From Spirabiliibacterium falconis (lineage in GTDB: Bacteria; Pseudomonadota; Gammaproteobacteria; Enterobacterales; Pasteurellaceae), in NCBI RefSeq assembly GCF_014885015.1, contig NZ_JABMIJ010000008.1, forward strand, positions 1 to 64,000: a stretch of 64,000 nucleotides of DNA, in the 5' to 3' direction. The position numbers were made by a program, and so were the translations under genes. Under the pieces are notes generated by a model. It made no database searches. It had not been told where the DNA came from and saw only the letters and a program-made list of their open reading frames with translations. Each line of letters begins with the position of its first letter. Positions within the stretch are counted from its first letter, which is position 1. This document shows, in pieces, positions 36,679 through 46,346 of this stretch.

Positions 36679-38343
36679 TTAAGCGTTGACCAGTTGTTGC
36701 TCTGTGGGTTTGATCAAGGCATAGAGAACACCTGTCAAAATACTGCCTGCAGCGATGGCAACGAGGTAGAGTAGCACAGGTTGAATAGCCCCTGGAATCG
36801 CCAGCACAAAGATGCCGCCATGCGGTGCCATCAGTTTCGCACCGAACAGCATCGACAACGCCCCCGTTAATGCCCCACCAGCCATGCAGCTTGGGATAAC
36901 ACGCATTGGATCACGTGCAGCAAAAGGAATTGCACCTTCAGAAATAAAGCATAGTCCTAACACAAACGACGCTTTGCCGCCTTCGCGCTCGTTGGTTGCG
37001 AATTTTTTGCGAGCAAGGAAGGTGGCTATGCCCATACCTAACGCTGGCACCATGCCTGCTGCCATAACCGCCGCCATCGGCAAATAGGAAGATGAGGCTA
37101 ATAATCCAACGCCAAACGCATAGGCGGCTTTATTTACAGGCCCACCCATATCAAAGCACATCATTGCTCCTAAAATAATGCCTAATACCACAGCACTGCC
37201 TGATTGCATACCGCTTAAGAAATCAGTCATCGTTTTCATAATCCATGCCACGGGATCACCAACCACATAAATCATGATCAGCCCCACTAACAATGTAGAG
37301 AAGAATGGAATGATTAAAATCGGCTTCAATGCGCTCATTGTTGCAGGCAATTTGACATAATCGGCAATAATTTTAGCAATGTAACCTGCCAAAAAGCCAG
37401 AAATGATCCCCCCTAAAAAGCCTGCCCCAAGCGAACTTGCTAACATTCCCCCAACCAAACCTGGCGTCAGCCCTGGCCGATCGGCGATAGAATACGCAAT
37501 ATAGCCTGAGAGGACAGGAATCATCAAACCAAAAGCACTGCCACCGCCAATTTGCATTAAAGCGGCTGCCAGCGTGCCCTCTTGTTTGAATGCTTCAATC
37601 CCAAACACAAATGATAATGCAATAATCAAACCACCTGCCACCACCATAGGTAACATATGCGATACACCGGTCATCAAATGACTGTAAACGCCTTTTTTCT
37701 CACTTTTTTCTGTAGTGGCGACCGCACTTTGCCCCTCGGCATGATAAATCTTCGCCGTTTGCCACGCCTTTTCAAACTCTTGCGCTGTTTTCTTTAACGC
37801 CAACCCTGTGGATGTACGATACATCAATTTGCCATCAAATTTGCTCAAATCCACGTCAATATCTGCCGCCACAAACACCAAATCCGCATCACGAATTTCT
37901 TGCTCACTGATCGGATTGCCCGCACCTACTTGCCCACGGGTTTCAACTTTCACTTGCCAGCCTTGCGCATGACAGTACGTTTCTATTGCTTCGGCGGACA
38001 TAAACGTATGCGCAACCCCTGTTGGGCATGCAGTTACGGCAACAATATGTTTACGTTCGCCAACCGCACTTTGCGGCTCTTCTGCCTGAAACAGACTCGC
38101 TGAGTCCAATGCTGCTTTCAAACACTGTTCTGGGTGATTGAGGTTATCAGCATGCAAAAATGCCACTTGCTTGCCGTCAAGATTGACGGTATTGACCGCA
38201 CTTTTACCTAACACCACACACACGTCACCATCATGCTCAACCACATTATGCCCTGCGTTTGTGGCTGCTACACTAAATACCTCTCGTAATAAAAATTGTC
38301 TTGCTACACCAAATTCACGACTGTCGATTAGTTGAATATTCAT
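36679..38343 (-). CDS. fruA: Fructose PTS EIIB'BC
   Basis: A 554-residue fructose permease. A degenerate EIIB' (about 1-95) precedes EIIB (about 105-200; phospho-Cys in AVTACPTGVAHTF) and the EIIC membrane domain (about 225-550; MCFDMGGPVNKAAY). It imports fructose as fructose-1-phosphate. Third gene of fruBKA, 1 bp after fruK. Confidence 0.96.
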   Translation of the reverse strand: MNIQLIDSREFGVARQFLLREVFSVAATNAGHNVVEHDGDVCVVLGKSAVNTVNLDGKQVAFLHADNLNHPEQCLKAALDSASLFQAEEPQSAVGERKHIVAVTACPTGVAHTFMSAEAIETYCHAQGWQVKVETRGQVGAGNPISEQEIRDADLVFVAADIDVDLSKFDGKLMYRTSTGLALKKTAQEFEKAWQTAKIYHAEGQSAVATTEKSEKKGVYSHLMTGVSHMLPMVVAGGLIIALSFVFGIEAFKQEGTLAAALMQIGGGSAFGLMIPVLSGYIAYSIADRPGLTPGLVGGMLASSLGAGFLGGIISGFLAGYIAKIIADYVKLPATMSALKPILIIPFFSTLLVGLIMIYVVGDPVAWIMKTMTDFLSGMQSGSAVVLGIILGAMMCFDMGGPVNKAAYAFGVGLLASSSYLPMAAVMAAGMVPALGMGIATFLARKKFATNEREGGKASFVLGLCFISEGAIPFAARDPMRVIPSCMAGGALTGALSMLFGAKLMAPHGGIFVLAIPGAIQPVLLYLVAIAAGSILTGVLYALIKPTEQQLVNA

Positions 38344-38344
38344 T

Positions 38345-39286
38345 TTATTCTCCCATACGCTGAATGGTTATTTTTGCCATCATATTATCAAATTGTTGTC
38401 TGTCACTTACCCCGACATTTTCCTGCATAACCGCTAATGTACCGAGTGCACTGGCGCATGCCAGCACGTTTTCGGGGGAAAAATGCTGACTTAAACCGAA
38501 TATAAATCCTGCTACCATTGAATCACCTGCCCCTACGGTGCTGACAAGCTGTTCACACTGAGGCGGTTTTGCACATAGTACACCGTGCTGACTAACCCAA
38601 AGTGCGCCCTTTTCGCCCATCGAGACAACAATATTTTCAACGCCTTGTGATTGCAGCGTTTGTGCGGCATGTACAATATCTTCAAGGGTCGTTAGAGGAC
38701 GTGCGAGATAGTCTGCCAGTTCGTGTTCGTTCGGCTTGATCAACCAAGGCTTAGCTTCAATTCCGACCTGCAACGCCGCTTTGCTGGTATCCAATACTAC
38801 TTTCACACCTAATGCACGCACCGCACTTAACCACTGTTGGAACATGTCAGGGCTTACACCCGTTGGCAAACTACCACACACCGCCACCAATTGCATCTGT
38901 TGCAAATAATCCAGACTGTCACGACAAAATTGTTGCCACTGCAATTGTGTGATCTGAAAGCCTGAGAAATTAAGATCTGTAACCATATCAGTAGCATCGG
39001 TTAATTTGACATTGGTGCGAGTACTGCCTGCAACACGTTGCATGCGATCAAGCACATTGAGCTGTGAAAAATAATGCTCAAAACCTGCACAGTTTTGTTC
39101 GCCTAAAAATCCCCCTAATAAAATCTCACTAACCCCTAAATCACTCAGAACTTTAGCAACATTAATGCCTTTCCCCGCAGGATAAATCCCGAGCGTTTGC
39201 ACACTGTTGACAGCCCCTAAAGTAATTGTCTCTGCTCGCCCGACAAGGTCATAGGCGGGATTGAGTGTGATCGTTGCAATCTTCAT
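38345..39286 (-). CDS. fruK: 1-phosphofructokinase
   Basis: A 313-residue PfkB-family kinase that phosphorylates fructose-1-phosphate to the 1,6-bisphosphate. N-terminal NPAYD and GKGINVAKVL and the C-terminal anion-hole/catalytic motif TVGAGDSMVAGF are present. It is 1 bp from both neighbours in fruBKA. Confidence 0.96.
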   Translation of the reverse strand: MKIATITLNPAYDLVGRAETITLGAVNSVQTLGIYPAGKGINVAKVLSDLGVSEILLGGFLGEQNCAGFEHYFSQLNVLDRMQRVAGSTRTNVKLTDATDMVTDLNFSGFQITQLQWQQFCRDSLDYLQQMQLVAVCGSLPTGVSPDMFQQWLSAVRALGVKVVLDTSKAALQVGIEAKPWLIKPNEHELADYLARPLTTLEDIVHAAQTLQSQGVENIVVSMGEKGALWVSQHGVLCAKPPQCEQLVSTVGAGDSMVAGFIFGLSQHFSPENVLACASALGTLAVMQENVGVSDRQQFDNMMAKITIQRMGE

Positions 39287-39287
39287 C

Positions 39288-40424
39288 TTATTCTCCTAAA
39301 CCATCCGCAATCGCCTGCCCAATGGCATCAATTGCGGCCTGAGCGTCATCACCTTGCGCCACAAAATGTAATTGATGCCCTTTCGTCGCCCCGAGTGAAA
39401 CCACTTTCATCATACTTTTTGCACTGACTGCTGGGGTTTTCCGATCAAGATTATCCACTTGAATTTGACTACTAAATTTTTTCGCTACTTGCACTAGTAA
39501 TGCACTTGGGCGAGCGTGCAGACCGTTTTCATTTTGTACAACGAATGTGCCTTCCACAGCCCCATTTGGTAATACTTGTGCTACTGTATCCTCGCGCTCA
39601 CTCTCTCCTTTTAACACTGCCATCACCGCACTTTTCGTTGGTGCATTGAGCAATTGTGTACGCACTGACGAATCTAATAAACGCGTCAGCATTGGCTGCA
39701 ACGCATCATCAACACATGCCACACTAAGCAATAATTGTACATGCTGCCCCTGATGCTCAAACGCTGTTTTGGCACGCGCAATGGCAATAGCATTCGCGCG
39801 GTTACCTTGCTGGCTATCAGAAAACCAAACGCCATCGCCCAAATACAAAGGCGTTTGACGCAATATTTCCGTAATAAAAGTGCGGTCAGCCGCCCCACAT
39901 TGTTCAAGATTAGCACTGTTTAATGCTGTTAACGCAAGCAAGCTGGTGCTGTCAACATCAAGGCTAATCAATGCGGCTTCATCAACGCTACCTTGCTCAT
40001 TGCCCATTAACAGGGCTCGGAACGTTTCCACATCTTGCACTTGTGCCAATTTTTCAGCGGTGCTTTCATCGCTTAGCACATGCGTAAGCTGTCGCAACAA
40101 GGCTAAATGTTCATCACTGCGTGCGGCAATACCAATCACCACATAAGCCGTATTCCCCTCTCCCCAATCTACGCCTTGCGGAATTTGCAAAATTTGCACG
40201 CCGGTTTGTTGCACTAAATCCCGCGTAGCTAATGTGCCATGCGGAATAGCAATGCCGTTGCCTAGAAATGTGGATGTTTGTTGTTCGCGAGCCAGCATCC
40301 CTTGCGCATAGCCTTCTTTCACATAACCTGCACGGGCAAGCCACATAGCAACCTTCTCAATGGCTTGCGTTTTATTGTCCACCTGTTCGGCAAGATGAAT
40401 ATTATCTATTGGCAGTTCAAACAT
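39288..40424 (-). CDS. fruB: Fructose PTS EIIA-FPr (diphosphoryl transfer protein)
   Basis: A 378-residue fusion. EIIA (about 1-145) has the phospho-His in IAIPHGT; a central M domain (about 155-275) leads to the HPr-like FPr domain (about 290-378) with His in NGLHARPSA. The start at 40424 follows AAGGAG and gives the usual length (E. coli FruB has 376); the longer frame is not supported. A perfect Cra operator lies upstream. Confidence 0.95.
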   Translation of the reverse strand: MFELPIDNIHLAEQVDNKTQAIEKVAMWLARAGYVKEGYAQGMLAREQQTSTFLGNGIAIPHGTLATRDLVQQTGVQILQIPQGVDWGEGNTAYVVIGIAARSDEHLALLRQLTHVLSDESTAEKLAQVQDVETFRALLMGNEQGSVDEAALISLDVDSTSLLALTALNSANLEQCGAADRTFITEILRQTPLYLGDGVWFSDSQQGNRANAIAIARAKTAFEHQGQHVQLLLSVACVDDALQPMLTRLLDSSVRTQLLNAPTKSAVMAVLKGESEREDTVAQVLPNGAVEGTFVVQNENGLHARPSALLVQVAKKFSSQIQVDNLDRKTPAVSAKSMMKVVSLGATKGHQLHFVAQGDDAQAAIDAIGQAIADGLGE

Positions 40425-40458
40425 AATTTGCTCCTTGTCTGTTGAGCGTCTACTTTGT

Positions 40459-40470
40459 TGAAACGTTTCA
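40459..40470. promoter_or_regulatory. Cra (FruR) operator of fruBKA
   Basis: TGAAACGTTTCA is a perfect 12-bp palindrome identical to strong Cra sites, 35 bp upstream of fruB. Fructose-1-phosphate, the product of the FruA permease, would relieve repression. Confidence 0.82.
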
Positions 40471-40535
40471 GCTTTTGAGGTAAAAAATACGCTTTTCATA
40501 ACGCGAAAAGCACTTTATGTGTTGTATTATTCGCC

Positions 40536-40563
40536 AAAATAAAAAGGGGTTCAAGCGAACCCC
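40536..40563 (-). terminator. Terminator of the lipoprotein gene at 40600
   Basis: GGGGTTC / GAACCCC stem followed on the minus strand by TTTTTATTTT. Confidence 0.9.
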
Positions 40564-40599
40564 AAGAAAAAATGTGCAAAATTTGAGCTTGATCACATT

Positions 40600-41142
40600 T
40601 TATTGTTTTTTCGTGCGTCCTTTACTTTTACCGTTAACCGTACTTTTGTTATTAGGTGGGCAAACACGCAAAAACGCATCGTTGCCGTCATTGAGCTGGG
40701 CTTCAGAATAGCGTTCACGTTGATTTTTCATATCTCGCATTGCGTCATAAATGCCCTGTGTTATGCTCGGTTTATTCAATTTTGCCCAACACCCCGCACT
40801 AAACTGTGTCAAATTATGTTGCACATCACCTGCAAATACTACACCTTTACGAAACTCATAGACGTTACTATCTTGCAATTTATTATAGAGTTTTTGACGC
40901 ACGCTCTCTAATGACTCTTTTACATCACCACGATACCACGCTTGTACACCACGGGTGAATTCATCCACATCATATTGCCGATCAATTGTGCCATGATACG
41001 TTTGGGTTGCCATTTGATAGCCTATCATATACGACGGCGTATCTCTCTCATCTTGTGGCAGGTCAATCACCGCACTTTCAAACATACTACATCCACTCAA
41101 CACCAACAACGCACCGAGTGCGATAACTTTGGTTTTTAGCAT
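40600..41142 (-). CDS. Lipoprotein of unknown function
   Basis: A 180-residue protein with a lipoprotein signal (MLKTKVIALGALLVLSGC, Cys18). The mature part is helical and charged with a basic C-terminus (KSKGRTKKQ). I do not recognise a domain; SYMIGYQMA faintly recalls the N-terminal dimerisation region of FKBP-type isomerases, but no isomerase domain follows. Asp/Asn follows position +1 only as SM, so outer-membrane sorting is expected. Monocistronic with its own terminator. Confidence 0.8.
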   Translation of the reverse strand: MLKTKVIALGALLVLSGCSMFESAVIDLPQDERDTPSYMIGYQMATQTYHGTIDRQYDVDEFTRGVQAWYRGDVKESLESVRQKLYNKLQDSNVYEFRKGVVFAGDVQHNLTQFSAGCWAKLNKPSITQGIYDAMRDMKNQRERYSEAQLNDGNDAFLRVCPPNNKSTVNGKSKGRTKKQ

Positions 41143-41258
41143 AGCTTTCTCCTGTCATTTTTTGGCATCACTATATCACAACCACACACATTGCCCAATG
41201 CCACGCACTTGCTATTTTCATGAAAAGTGGGTAACGTACTTTTATTTTACGCTCGGTT

Positions 41259-42134
41259 ATGTCTAATTTAAGCAAAGGCATCCTCGCTATGCTCGTCTCA
41301 GCCCTCGCATTTACTGTGATGGGTGTGTGTTTAAAACTTGCTGGCGACTTGCCTGTGGTGCAAAAATCCATTTTTCGCAATGCCATTGCCGCCATCTTGA
41401 GTGGATTTTTGGTGTGGAAACATCAGGTATGTTATTTTGGCGAAAAACGCAATCGTAAAACCCTTATTTTGCGATCTCTCTTTGGCTTGAGCGGTATCTT
41501 AATGAGCTTTTATTCTATCGATCACCTTGTCCTAAGTGATGCCGATATGATCATGAAGCTCTCACCGTTCATTTTAATTGTGCTATCTGCTATTTTCTTG
41601 CAAGAGCGTGTTACCAGCAAACAAATCGCCTTTTGCGCCATGGCATTTTTAGGGCTATTGCTGATTATAAAACCCCGATTTGATACCACACTTTTCCCTT
41701 ATTTAGTCGCACTGGGTGGGGCAATCGCAGCGGCAGGGGCTTATTTAATGCTACGGGTTCTGGCACTGAGTAACGTCAGCGAATCGCCTTATACCATCGT
41801 ATTTTTCTTCTCTTTTTTTTCGACCGTCGCCCTTCTGCCTCCACTCCTGTTTGTGGTCGAACCAATGACAAGCCTACAACTCTTATTGCTGATCGGCTCT
41901 GGCGTTGCAGCCACATTTGGACAATTTGGTATCACGCTCGCCTATCGCTTTGCCAGTGCGACAGAAGTGTCGATTTATTCTTACACCTCCGTGATTTTCG
42001 CCGCACTTTTTAGTGTCTTCTTATTTCACGAAATGCCAGATTGGGCAAGCTGGGTGGGCTATATTTTCATTTTTATCTCAGGTTATGGTATGTTTTTAAT
42101 CAACCGCCATAGTGCACATAAGGACAAAAGATGA
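41259..42134 (+). CDS. EamA/DMT-family transporter
   Basis: A 291-residue inner-membrane protein with ten predicted membrane segments arranged as two EamA repeats (about 1-138 and 148-285), as in drug/metabolite exporters. The substrate cannot be deduced. The stop overlaps the glpE start by 4 bp (ATGA), so they share a transcript. No strong ribosome binding site at the ATG. Confidence 0.85.
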   Translation: MSNLSKGILAMLVSALAFTVMGVCLKLAGDLPVVQKSIFRNAIAAILSGFLVWKHQVCYFGEKRNRKTLILRSLFGLSGILMSFYSIDHLVLSDADMIMKLSPFILIVLSAIFLQERVTSKQIAFCAMAFLGLLLIIKPRFDTTLFPYLVALGGAIAAAGAYLMLRVLALSNVSESPYTIVFFFSFFSTVALLPPLLFVVEPMTSLQLLLLIGSGVAATFGQFGITLAYRFASATEVSIYSYTSVIFAALFSVFLFHEMPDWASWVGYIFIFISGYGMFLINRHSAHKDKR

Positions 42135-42451
42135 CACAACATGTTACGCCTATTTCACCTCAACACGCGTGGGAAATGGTGAAAACAGCACAAGGTGTGC
42201 TATTTGATATTCGCAATAGCACACATTTTGCCGCACAACATGCGAAATATGCACAACATTTAAGTAATGACAATTTACACGAGCAACTTAATCTCCTGGA
42301 TTTTGAGCAACCAGTGCTGATCATATGTTACCATGGGATCAGCAGTCTGAGTGCAGGACATTATCTCGCTAGTCAAGGATTTGAGCAGGTTTATAGCGTG
42401 GAGGGTGGATTTGAAGGCTGGCTCAATGCGAATTTACCCGTTGAGCCTTAA
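42131..42451 (+). CDS. glpE: GlpE-type thiosulfate sulfurtransferase (rhodanese)
   Basis: A 106-residue single-domain rhodanese. The active-site Cys lies in CYHGISS, the loop typical of GlpE. It transfers sulfur from thiosulfate to an acceptor such as thioredoxin. glpG follows 350 bp downstream, as in E. coli glpEGR, but a small opposite-strand gene interrupts the pair here. The last 4 bp overlap that convergent gene. Confidence 0.9.
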   Translation: MTQHVTPISPQHAWEMVKTAQGVLFDIRNSTHFAAQHAKYAQHLSNDNLHEQLNLLDFEQPVLIICYHGISSLSAGHYLASQGFEQVYSVEGGFEGWLNANLPVEP

Positions 42452-42732
42452 AATAATTGAGCAAGGGCAAAAATGTGCCAATAGACGAACACGATCGCAG
42501 CCATCGCAAGCCAATATGCAACCTTAGCACTGCGAGATTGTAGCTTTCGTAATAACACAATGATCAGCACGATGCCAATTGGATAAAACCACATGAGGGT
42601 TGCAACTACATTGGCTTGCAATGCCGATAATGCGGGTGATTCTGCAATATAGGGCGATAATAATAACGCAAATGGCCATAACACAATTGGGGCAGCCAAT
42701 ATCCAAAGTGCGGTTTTAAACGGCACAGGCAC
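42448..42732 (-). CDS. Small membrane protein, unknown
   Basis: A 94-residue hydrophobic protein with three predicted membrane segments (about 7-27, 40-62, 70-92). No family recognised. It lies on the opposite strand between glpE and glpG and overlaps the glpE stop by 4 bp. A USS sits in its 5' part. Length, start and hydrophobic pattern make a real gene likely. Confidence 0.6.
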   Translation of the reverse strand: MPVPFKTALWILAAPIVLWPFALLLSPYIAESPALSALQANVVATLMWFYPIGIVLIIVLLRKLQSRSAKVAYWLAMAAIVFVYWHIFALAQLF

Positions 42733-42800
42733 TCCTTACATTTTTGCTTCAATTAAAATGGTAGTATAGCGAAATCATTCATTTTTTAAAGGATTAAACG

Positions 42801-43649
42801 ATGCACCATGTGCTAAGCACCGACAGCCACGAACTCGCTTTGCGTTTTCGTGATTACGCTAAGCTGCAATTCGGGATTACGTTAGATGTCATCGGCGGAC
42901 AACCGCACTTTGATGTTGTCTGCGATGTGCCATTAAATGACGCGTTAGCAAGCCAATTACACGAGGCGGTACAATCCTTCATTCACAATCCCCATGCGCC
43001 ACAATTTGTACAAGCCAGTTGGACGCAAGGGCAAACGGATGAGCCAACCGCACTTTCACTATTTTCCATACCAAGCATCATTGATGAATTACGACGCGCG
43101 CCATTGACACTGCTCATCACTGCACTTTGCCTTGTGGTGTACGCACTCCAATTTTTACTTGGTAATGTGGTCGTATTCAACGCACTACACTATCCTGACA
43201 CCGCCACACAATATCATGAGATTTGGCGTTTTATTTCGCATGCACTGGTGCATCTCTCCTTTAGCCATCTTGCTTTTAATCTCACATGGTGGTTCATTTT
43301 CGCCAGCAGAATCGAACAAAAGTGCGGTAGCTGGAAAATTTTGCAACTCTTTTTAAGCTGTGCATGCCTCTCTGGTATCGTGCAAAATGGCATTTCAGGC
43401 GCGGCATTTTTTGGCTTATCAGGCGTGGTTTATGGGGTATTAGGTTATATTTACACCCTGCACCGCCTTGATCCGCAACACCGTTTTACGCTACCAACGG
43501 GGTTTGTCTATATGATTGTTGTTGGCATCGTCATCGGGTTTGCCGCCCCCTTATACGGCATACAGGTCGGCAATGCAGCACATATTTCTGGACTTGTGAT
43601 TGGCATACTTAGCGGCTGGTTGGATTGTAAACGCGCAGAAAAATCCTAA
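42801..43649 (+). CDS. glpG: Rhomboid intramembrane serine protease GlpG
   Basis: A 282-residue rhomboid protease. A cytoplasmic N-terminal domain (about 1-75) is followed by six membrane helices; the catalytic Ser is in GLSGVVYG and the His in NAAHISGLVIG, with HLAFNLTWW in helix 2. Length fits GlpG (276 in E. coli). Confidence 0.94.
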   Translation: MHHVLSTDSHELALRFRDYAKLQFGITLDVIGGQPHFDVVCDVPLNDALASQLHEAVQSFIHNPHAPQFVQASWTQGQTDEPTALSLFSIPSIIDELRRAPLTLLITALCLVVYALQFLLGNVVVFNALHYPDTATQYHEIWRFISHALVHLSFSHLAFNLTWWFIFASRIEQKCGSWKILQLFLSCACLSGIVQNGISGAAFFGLSGVVYGVLGYIYTLHRLDPQHRFTLPTGFVYMIVVGIVIGFAAPLYGIQVGNAAHISGLVIGILSGWLDCKRAEKS

Positions 43650-43714
43650 TGCGCCCTGCTTTTGACCGCACTTTTGGTGTAAAATAGTCGCACCATTCAC
43701 CAGCGTTAAGTTTT

Positions 43715-44578
43715 ATGGCTTATTACACACAAAAAATTTCCGCCTACGCACGATTAATGCGCATTGATCGCCCCATTGGAACCTTGCTGTTACTGTGGCC
43801 CACATTATGGGCATTAGTCCTTGCCAGTGGCGGCATGCCTGAAGGAAAATTGGTCGTTATTTTCACCCTTGGGGTCTTTTTAATGCGTGCCGCTGGCTGT
43901 GTGATTAATGATTACGCAGATCGTCATATTGACGGCAGCGTCAAACGCACCGCACTTCGCCCCCTTGCCACAGGAGAGGTGAGTGCTAATGAGGCCAAAT
44001 GGCTGTTTGTGGCACTTTCATTGTTAGCCTTTTTGCTGGTGTTAAGCCTGAATTCTTACGCAATTGGCTTGTCTTTTATCGCCATTGCGTTAGCCTTTAT
44101 CTATCCATTTATGAAACGCTACACCCACTTGCCACAGTTTGTGTTAGGCGCAGCATTTGGCTGGTCAATCCCCATGGCATATGCCGCTGTGAGCAACCAA
44201 TTACCGCTGGTATGTTGGTTATTATTTCTTGCCAATATTTTGTGGACTGTCGCCTACGACACACAATATGCAATGGTTGATCGCGATGATGATCTCCGCA
44301 TTGGGGTAAAATCCACCGCAATTTTGTTTGCACAGTATGACAATAAGATCATTGCAGCACTGCAAGCAGGAACATTACTGCTGTTTATCATTATTGGCAT
44401 TCTCGCACAGCTTCATCCATTGTTTTATGTCTTGCTTAGCCTCCCGACCGCACTTTTTATTTATCAAGCGAGCTTAACAAAAGATCGCCAGCGTATGGCA
44501 TGCTTTCAGGCATTTCTCAATAATAATTATGTCGGGCTCGGCTTTTTCATTGCGATACTGCTGGGCATTTTCTGCTGA
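43715..44578 (+). CDS. ubiA: 4-hydroxybenzoate polyprenyltransferase
   Basis: A 287-residue integral membrane prenyltransferase that attaches the octaprenyl chain to 4-hydroxybenzoate in ubiquinone synthesis. Both Asp-rich motifs are present: NDYADRHID and [12 protein letters not shown], with eight or nine membrane segments. H. influenzae is known to rely on demethylmenaquinone and lacks this pathway, so the gene argues for another genus or species. ubiC is not adjacent. Confidence 0.95.
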   Translation: MAYYTQKISAYARLMRIDRPIGTLLLLWPTLWALVLASGGMPEGKLVVIFTLGVFLMRAAGCVINDYADRHIDGSVKRTALRPLATGEVSANEAKWLFVALSLLAFLLVLSLNSYAIGLSFIAIALAFIYPFMKRYTHLPQFVLGAAFGWSIPMAYAAVSNQLPLVCWLLFLANILWTVAYDTQYAMVDRDDDLRIGVKSTAILFAQYDNKIIAALQAGTLLLFIIIGILAQLHPLFYVLLSLPTALFIYQASLTKDRQRMACFQAFLNNNYVGLGFFIAILLGIFC

Positions 44579-44617
44579 TGTGAACCGCACTTTACCGCAG
44601 ATAGCATTTTAATTAAA

Positions 44618-44640
44618 AAGATATAATAAAAATACTTCTT
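44618..44640. promoter_or_regulatory. Promoter/NsrR-like palindrome of ytfE
   Basis: AAGATATAATA and AAATACTTCTT flank one base, an 11-1-11 arrangement similar to NsrR sites. It contains a TATAAT -10 box, so a bound repressor would block transcription of ytfE, a classic nitric-oxide-responsive gene. Confidence 0.5.
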
Positions 44641-44674
44641 ATGATACACTACGCATCAAACATAAGGAGTGATT

Positions 44675-45346
44675 ATGACAATACAAGATAAAAAATTACG
44701 TGAAATTGCAATTGAAATTCCAGGTGCAACGAAGCTATTTCGCCAAGTTGGGTTAGATTATTGCTGTGGCGGTGCTGATAGCTTGGCACTCGCGGCAAAA
44801 TTAAAAGGGCTTGATGTCGCGGACATTGTGCAACAATTGCAGGAATTACACACGCAAACCGAAAATTTAGCCGAGCAAGATTGGCAACAAGCCGATTTTG
44901 CAGCGATTATTCATTATATTTTAACACGTTTCCATCAACGCCACCTCGAACAGCTGCCTGAACTCATTTTTTTAGCCGAAAAAGTAGAGCATGTTCATGG
45001 AGAGCGTGAGGATTGCCCTGTGGGGGTTTCACACGCCTTAAAAGAAATTTTAGATGAGCTCAGCCAGCATATGCAAAAAGAAGAGCAGGTGCTATTTCCG
45101 ATGATAATGGCACAACGCTATGCGATGGCACAAATGCCAATTCAAGTGATGTTAATGGAACATGATGCTGCACTGGACATCTTGCAAGTGATTCGCTCAT
45201 TAACCAACGATATCATACCACCTGATGATGCCTGCACCACTTGGCGTGTGCTCTATAATGGCATTGCTTTATTTGAACAAGATCTCATCGCCCATATCGC
45301 ATTAGAAAATGAAAACTTATTTCCTCGCGTGTTAGCGTGCATCTAG
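44675..45346 (+). CDS. ytfE: Iron-sulfur cluster repair protein YtfE (RIC)
   Basis: A 223-residue diiron protein that repairs Fe-S clusters after nitrosative or oxidative damage. The N-terminal ScdA domain carries the DYCCGG cysteines and the C-terminal hemerythrin-like domain contributes His/Glu ligands (FHQRHLEQLPEL, HMQKEEQVLFPM, EHDAALD, HIALENENLFPR). The ATG at 44675 follows AAGGAG by 5 nt and is preferred over the GTG two codons earlier. Confidence 0.94.
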   Translation: MTIQDKKLREIAIEIPGATKLFRQVGLDYCCGGADSLALAAKLKGLDVADIVQQLQELHTQTENLAEQDWQQADFAAIIHYILTRFHQRHLEQLPELIFLAEKVEHVHGEREDCPVGVSHALKEILDELSQHMQKEEQVLFPMIMAQRYAMAQMPIQVMLMEHDAALDILQVIRSLTNDIIPPDDACTTWRVLYNGIALFEQDLIAHIALENENLFPRVLACI

Positions 45347-45363
45347 TATTAAAGTGCGGTCAT

Positions 45364-45393
45364 AAAAAAAGCTGAACATATGTTCAGCTTTTT
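45364..45393. terminator. Bidirectional terminator between ytfE and rpoH
   Basis: A perfect GCTGAACAT / ATGTTCAGC palindrome flanked by A7 and T5. Confidence 0.9.
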
Positions 45394-45406
45394 ACATTAT
45401 TGATGA

Positions 45407-46252
45407 TTAAAAACTCACTGCGCCTTTTAATTTTTTCAATGCATTCGTTTCAAGCTGACGCACGCGTTCGGCAGAAATGTTGTATTTTGCTGCCAAGTCT
45501 TGTAGTGTGGCTTTATCTTCATCTAGCCAGCGTGAACGAATAATATCTAAACTACGCGCATCCAACCCCTCTAGTGCAATACTCAATTGCTCTGTAGCTT
45601 GCTCTTCATAGTTTTCACTTTCTAATTCGGAAGCAAAATCGGATGATTTATCTTCCAAATATAACGCTGGGCTATAATTGTCATCATTATCATCTGTTGG
45701 CAAGTCAAACGCCATATCTTGCCCACTCATGCGTGATTCCATCTCTTTAACATCGTCAACAGACACGCCAAGCTCATCAGCAACCATAGCAACTTCATTT
45801 TCATTGAACCAGCCAAAACGTTGCTTAGTTTTGCGCAAATTAAAAAATAACTTACGTTGTGCCTTTGTCGTGGCGACTTTGACAATACGCCAGTTACGCA
45901 ATACATATTCGTGAATTTCAGCTTTCACCCAATGTACCGCAAAAGAAACAAGACGCACTCCCACTTCAGGATTGAAGCGACGCACCGCTTTCATCAAGCC
46001 AATGTTACCTTCCTGGATTAAATCCGCCTGTGGCAATCCGTAGCCTGCGTAACCGCGTGCAACATGAATGACAAAACGCAGGTGCGACAAAATCAGCTGT
46101 TTTGCAGCATCCAGATCTTCATGGTAATACAAACGTTCTGCCAACGCTTTCTCTTCTTCTGCGCTTAGCATCGGATACTCATTAGCAGCGCGAATGTAGC
46201 CCTCAAGACTACCTTGCGGGACAAGCATCATAGTTTGCATGTCTTTATTCAT
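45407..46252 (-). CDS. rpoH: RNA polymerase heat-shock sigma factor (sigma-32)
   Basis: A 281-residue sigma-70 family factor for heat-shock genes. Region 2 contains [19 protein letters not shown] and [13 protein letters not shown]; the RpoH box ([10 protein letters not shown]) is present; region 4.2 has [13 protein letters not shown]. Its own upstream region carries a sigma-E promoter, so envelope stress would feed into the heat-shock response. Confidence 0.97.
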   Translation of the reverse strand: MNKDMQTMMLVPQGSLEGYIRAANEYPMLSAEEEKALAERLYYHEDLDAAKQLILSHLRFVIHVARGYAGYGLPQADLIQEGNIGLMKAVRRFNPEVGVRLVSFAVHWVKAEIHEYVLRNWRIVKVATTKAQRKLFFNLRKTKQRFGWFNENEVAMVADELGVSVDDVKEMESRMSGQDMAFDLPTDDNDDNYSPALYLEDKSSDFASELESENYEEQATEQLSIALEGLDARSLDIIRSRWLDEDKATLQDLAAKYNISAERVRQLETNALKKLKGAVSF

Positions 46253-46346
46253 TGCATTCTTCCTTAAGTTATGAACCTGTATTTATATCACAAATAAGGC
46301 TGTTATGAAACAGCCTACTGCGATGGTGGCTCGTATTCGTATTTAT

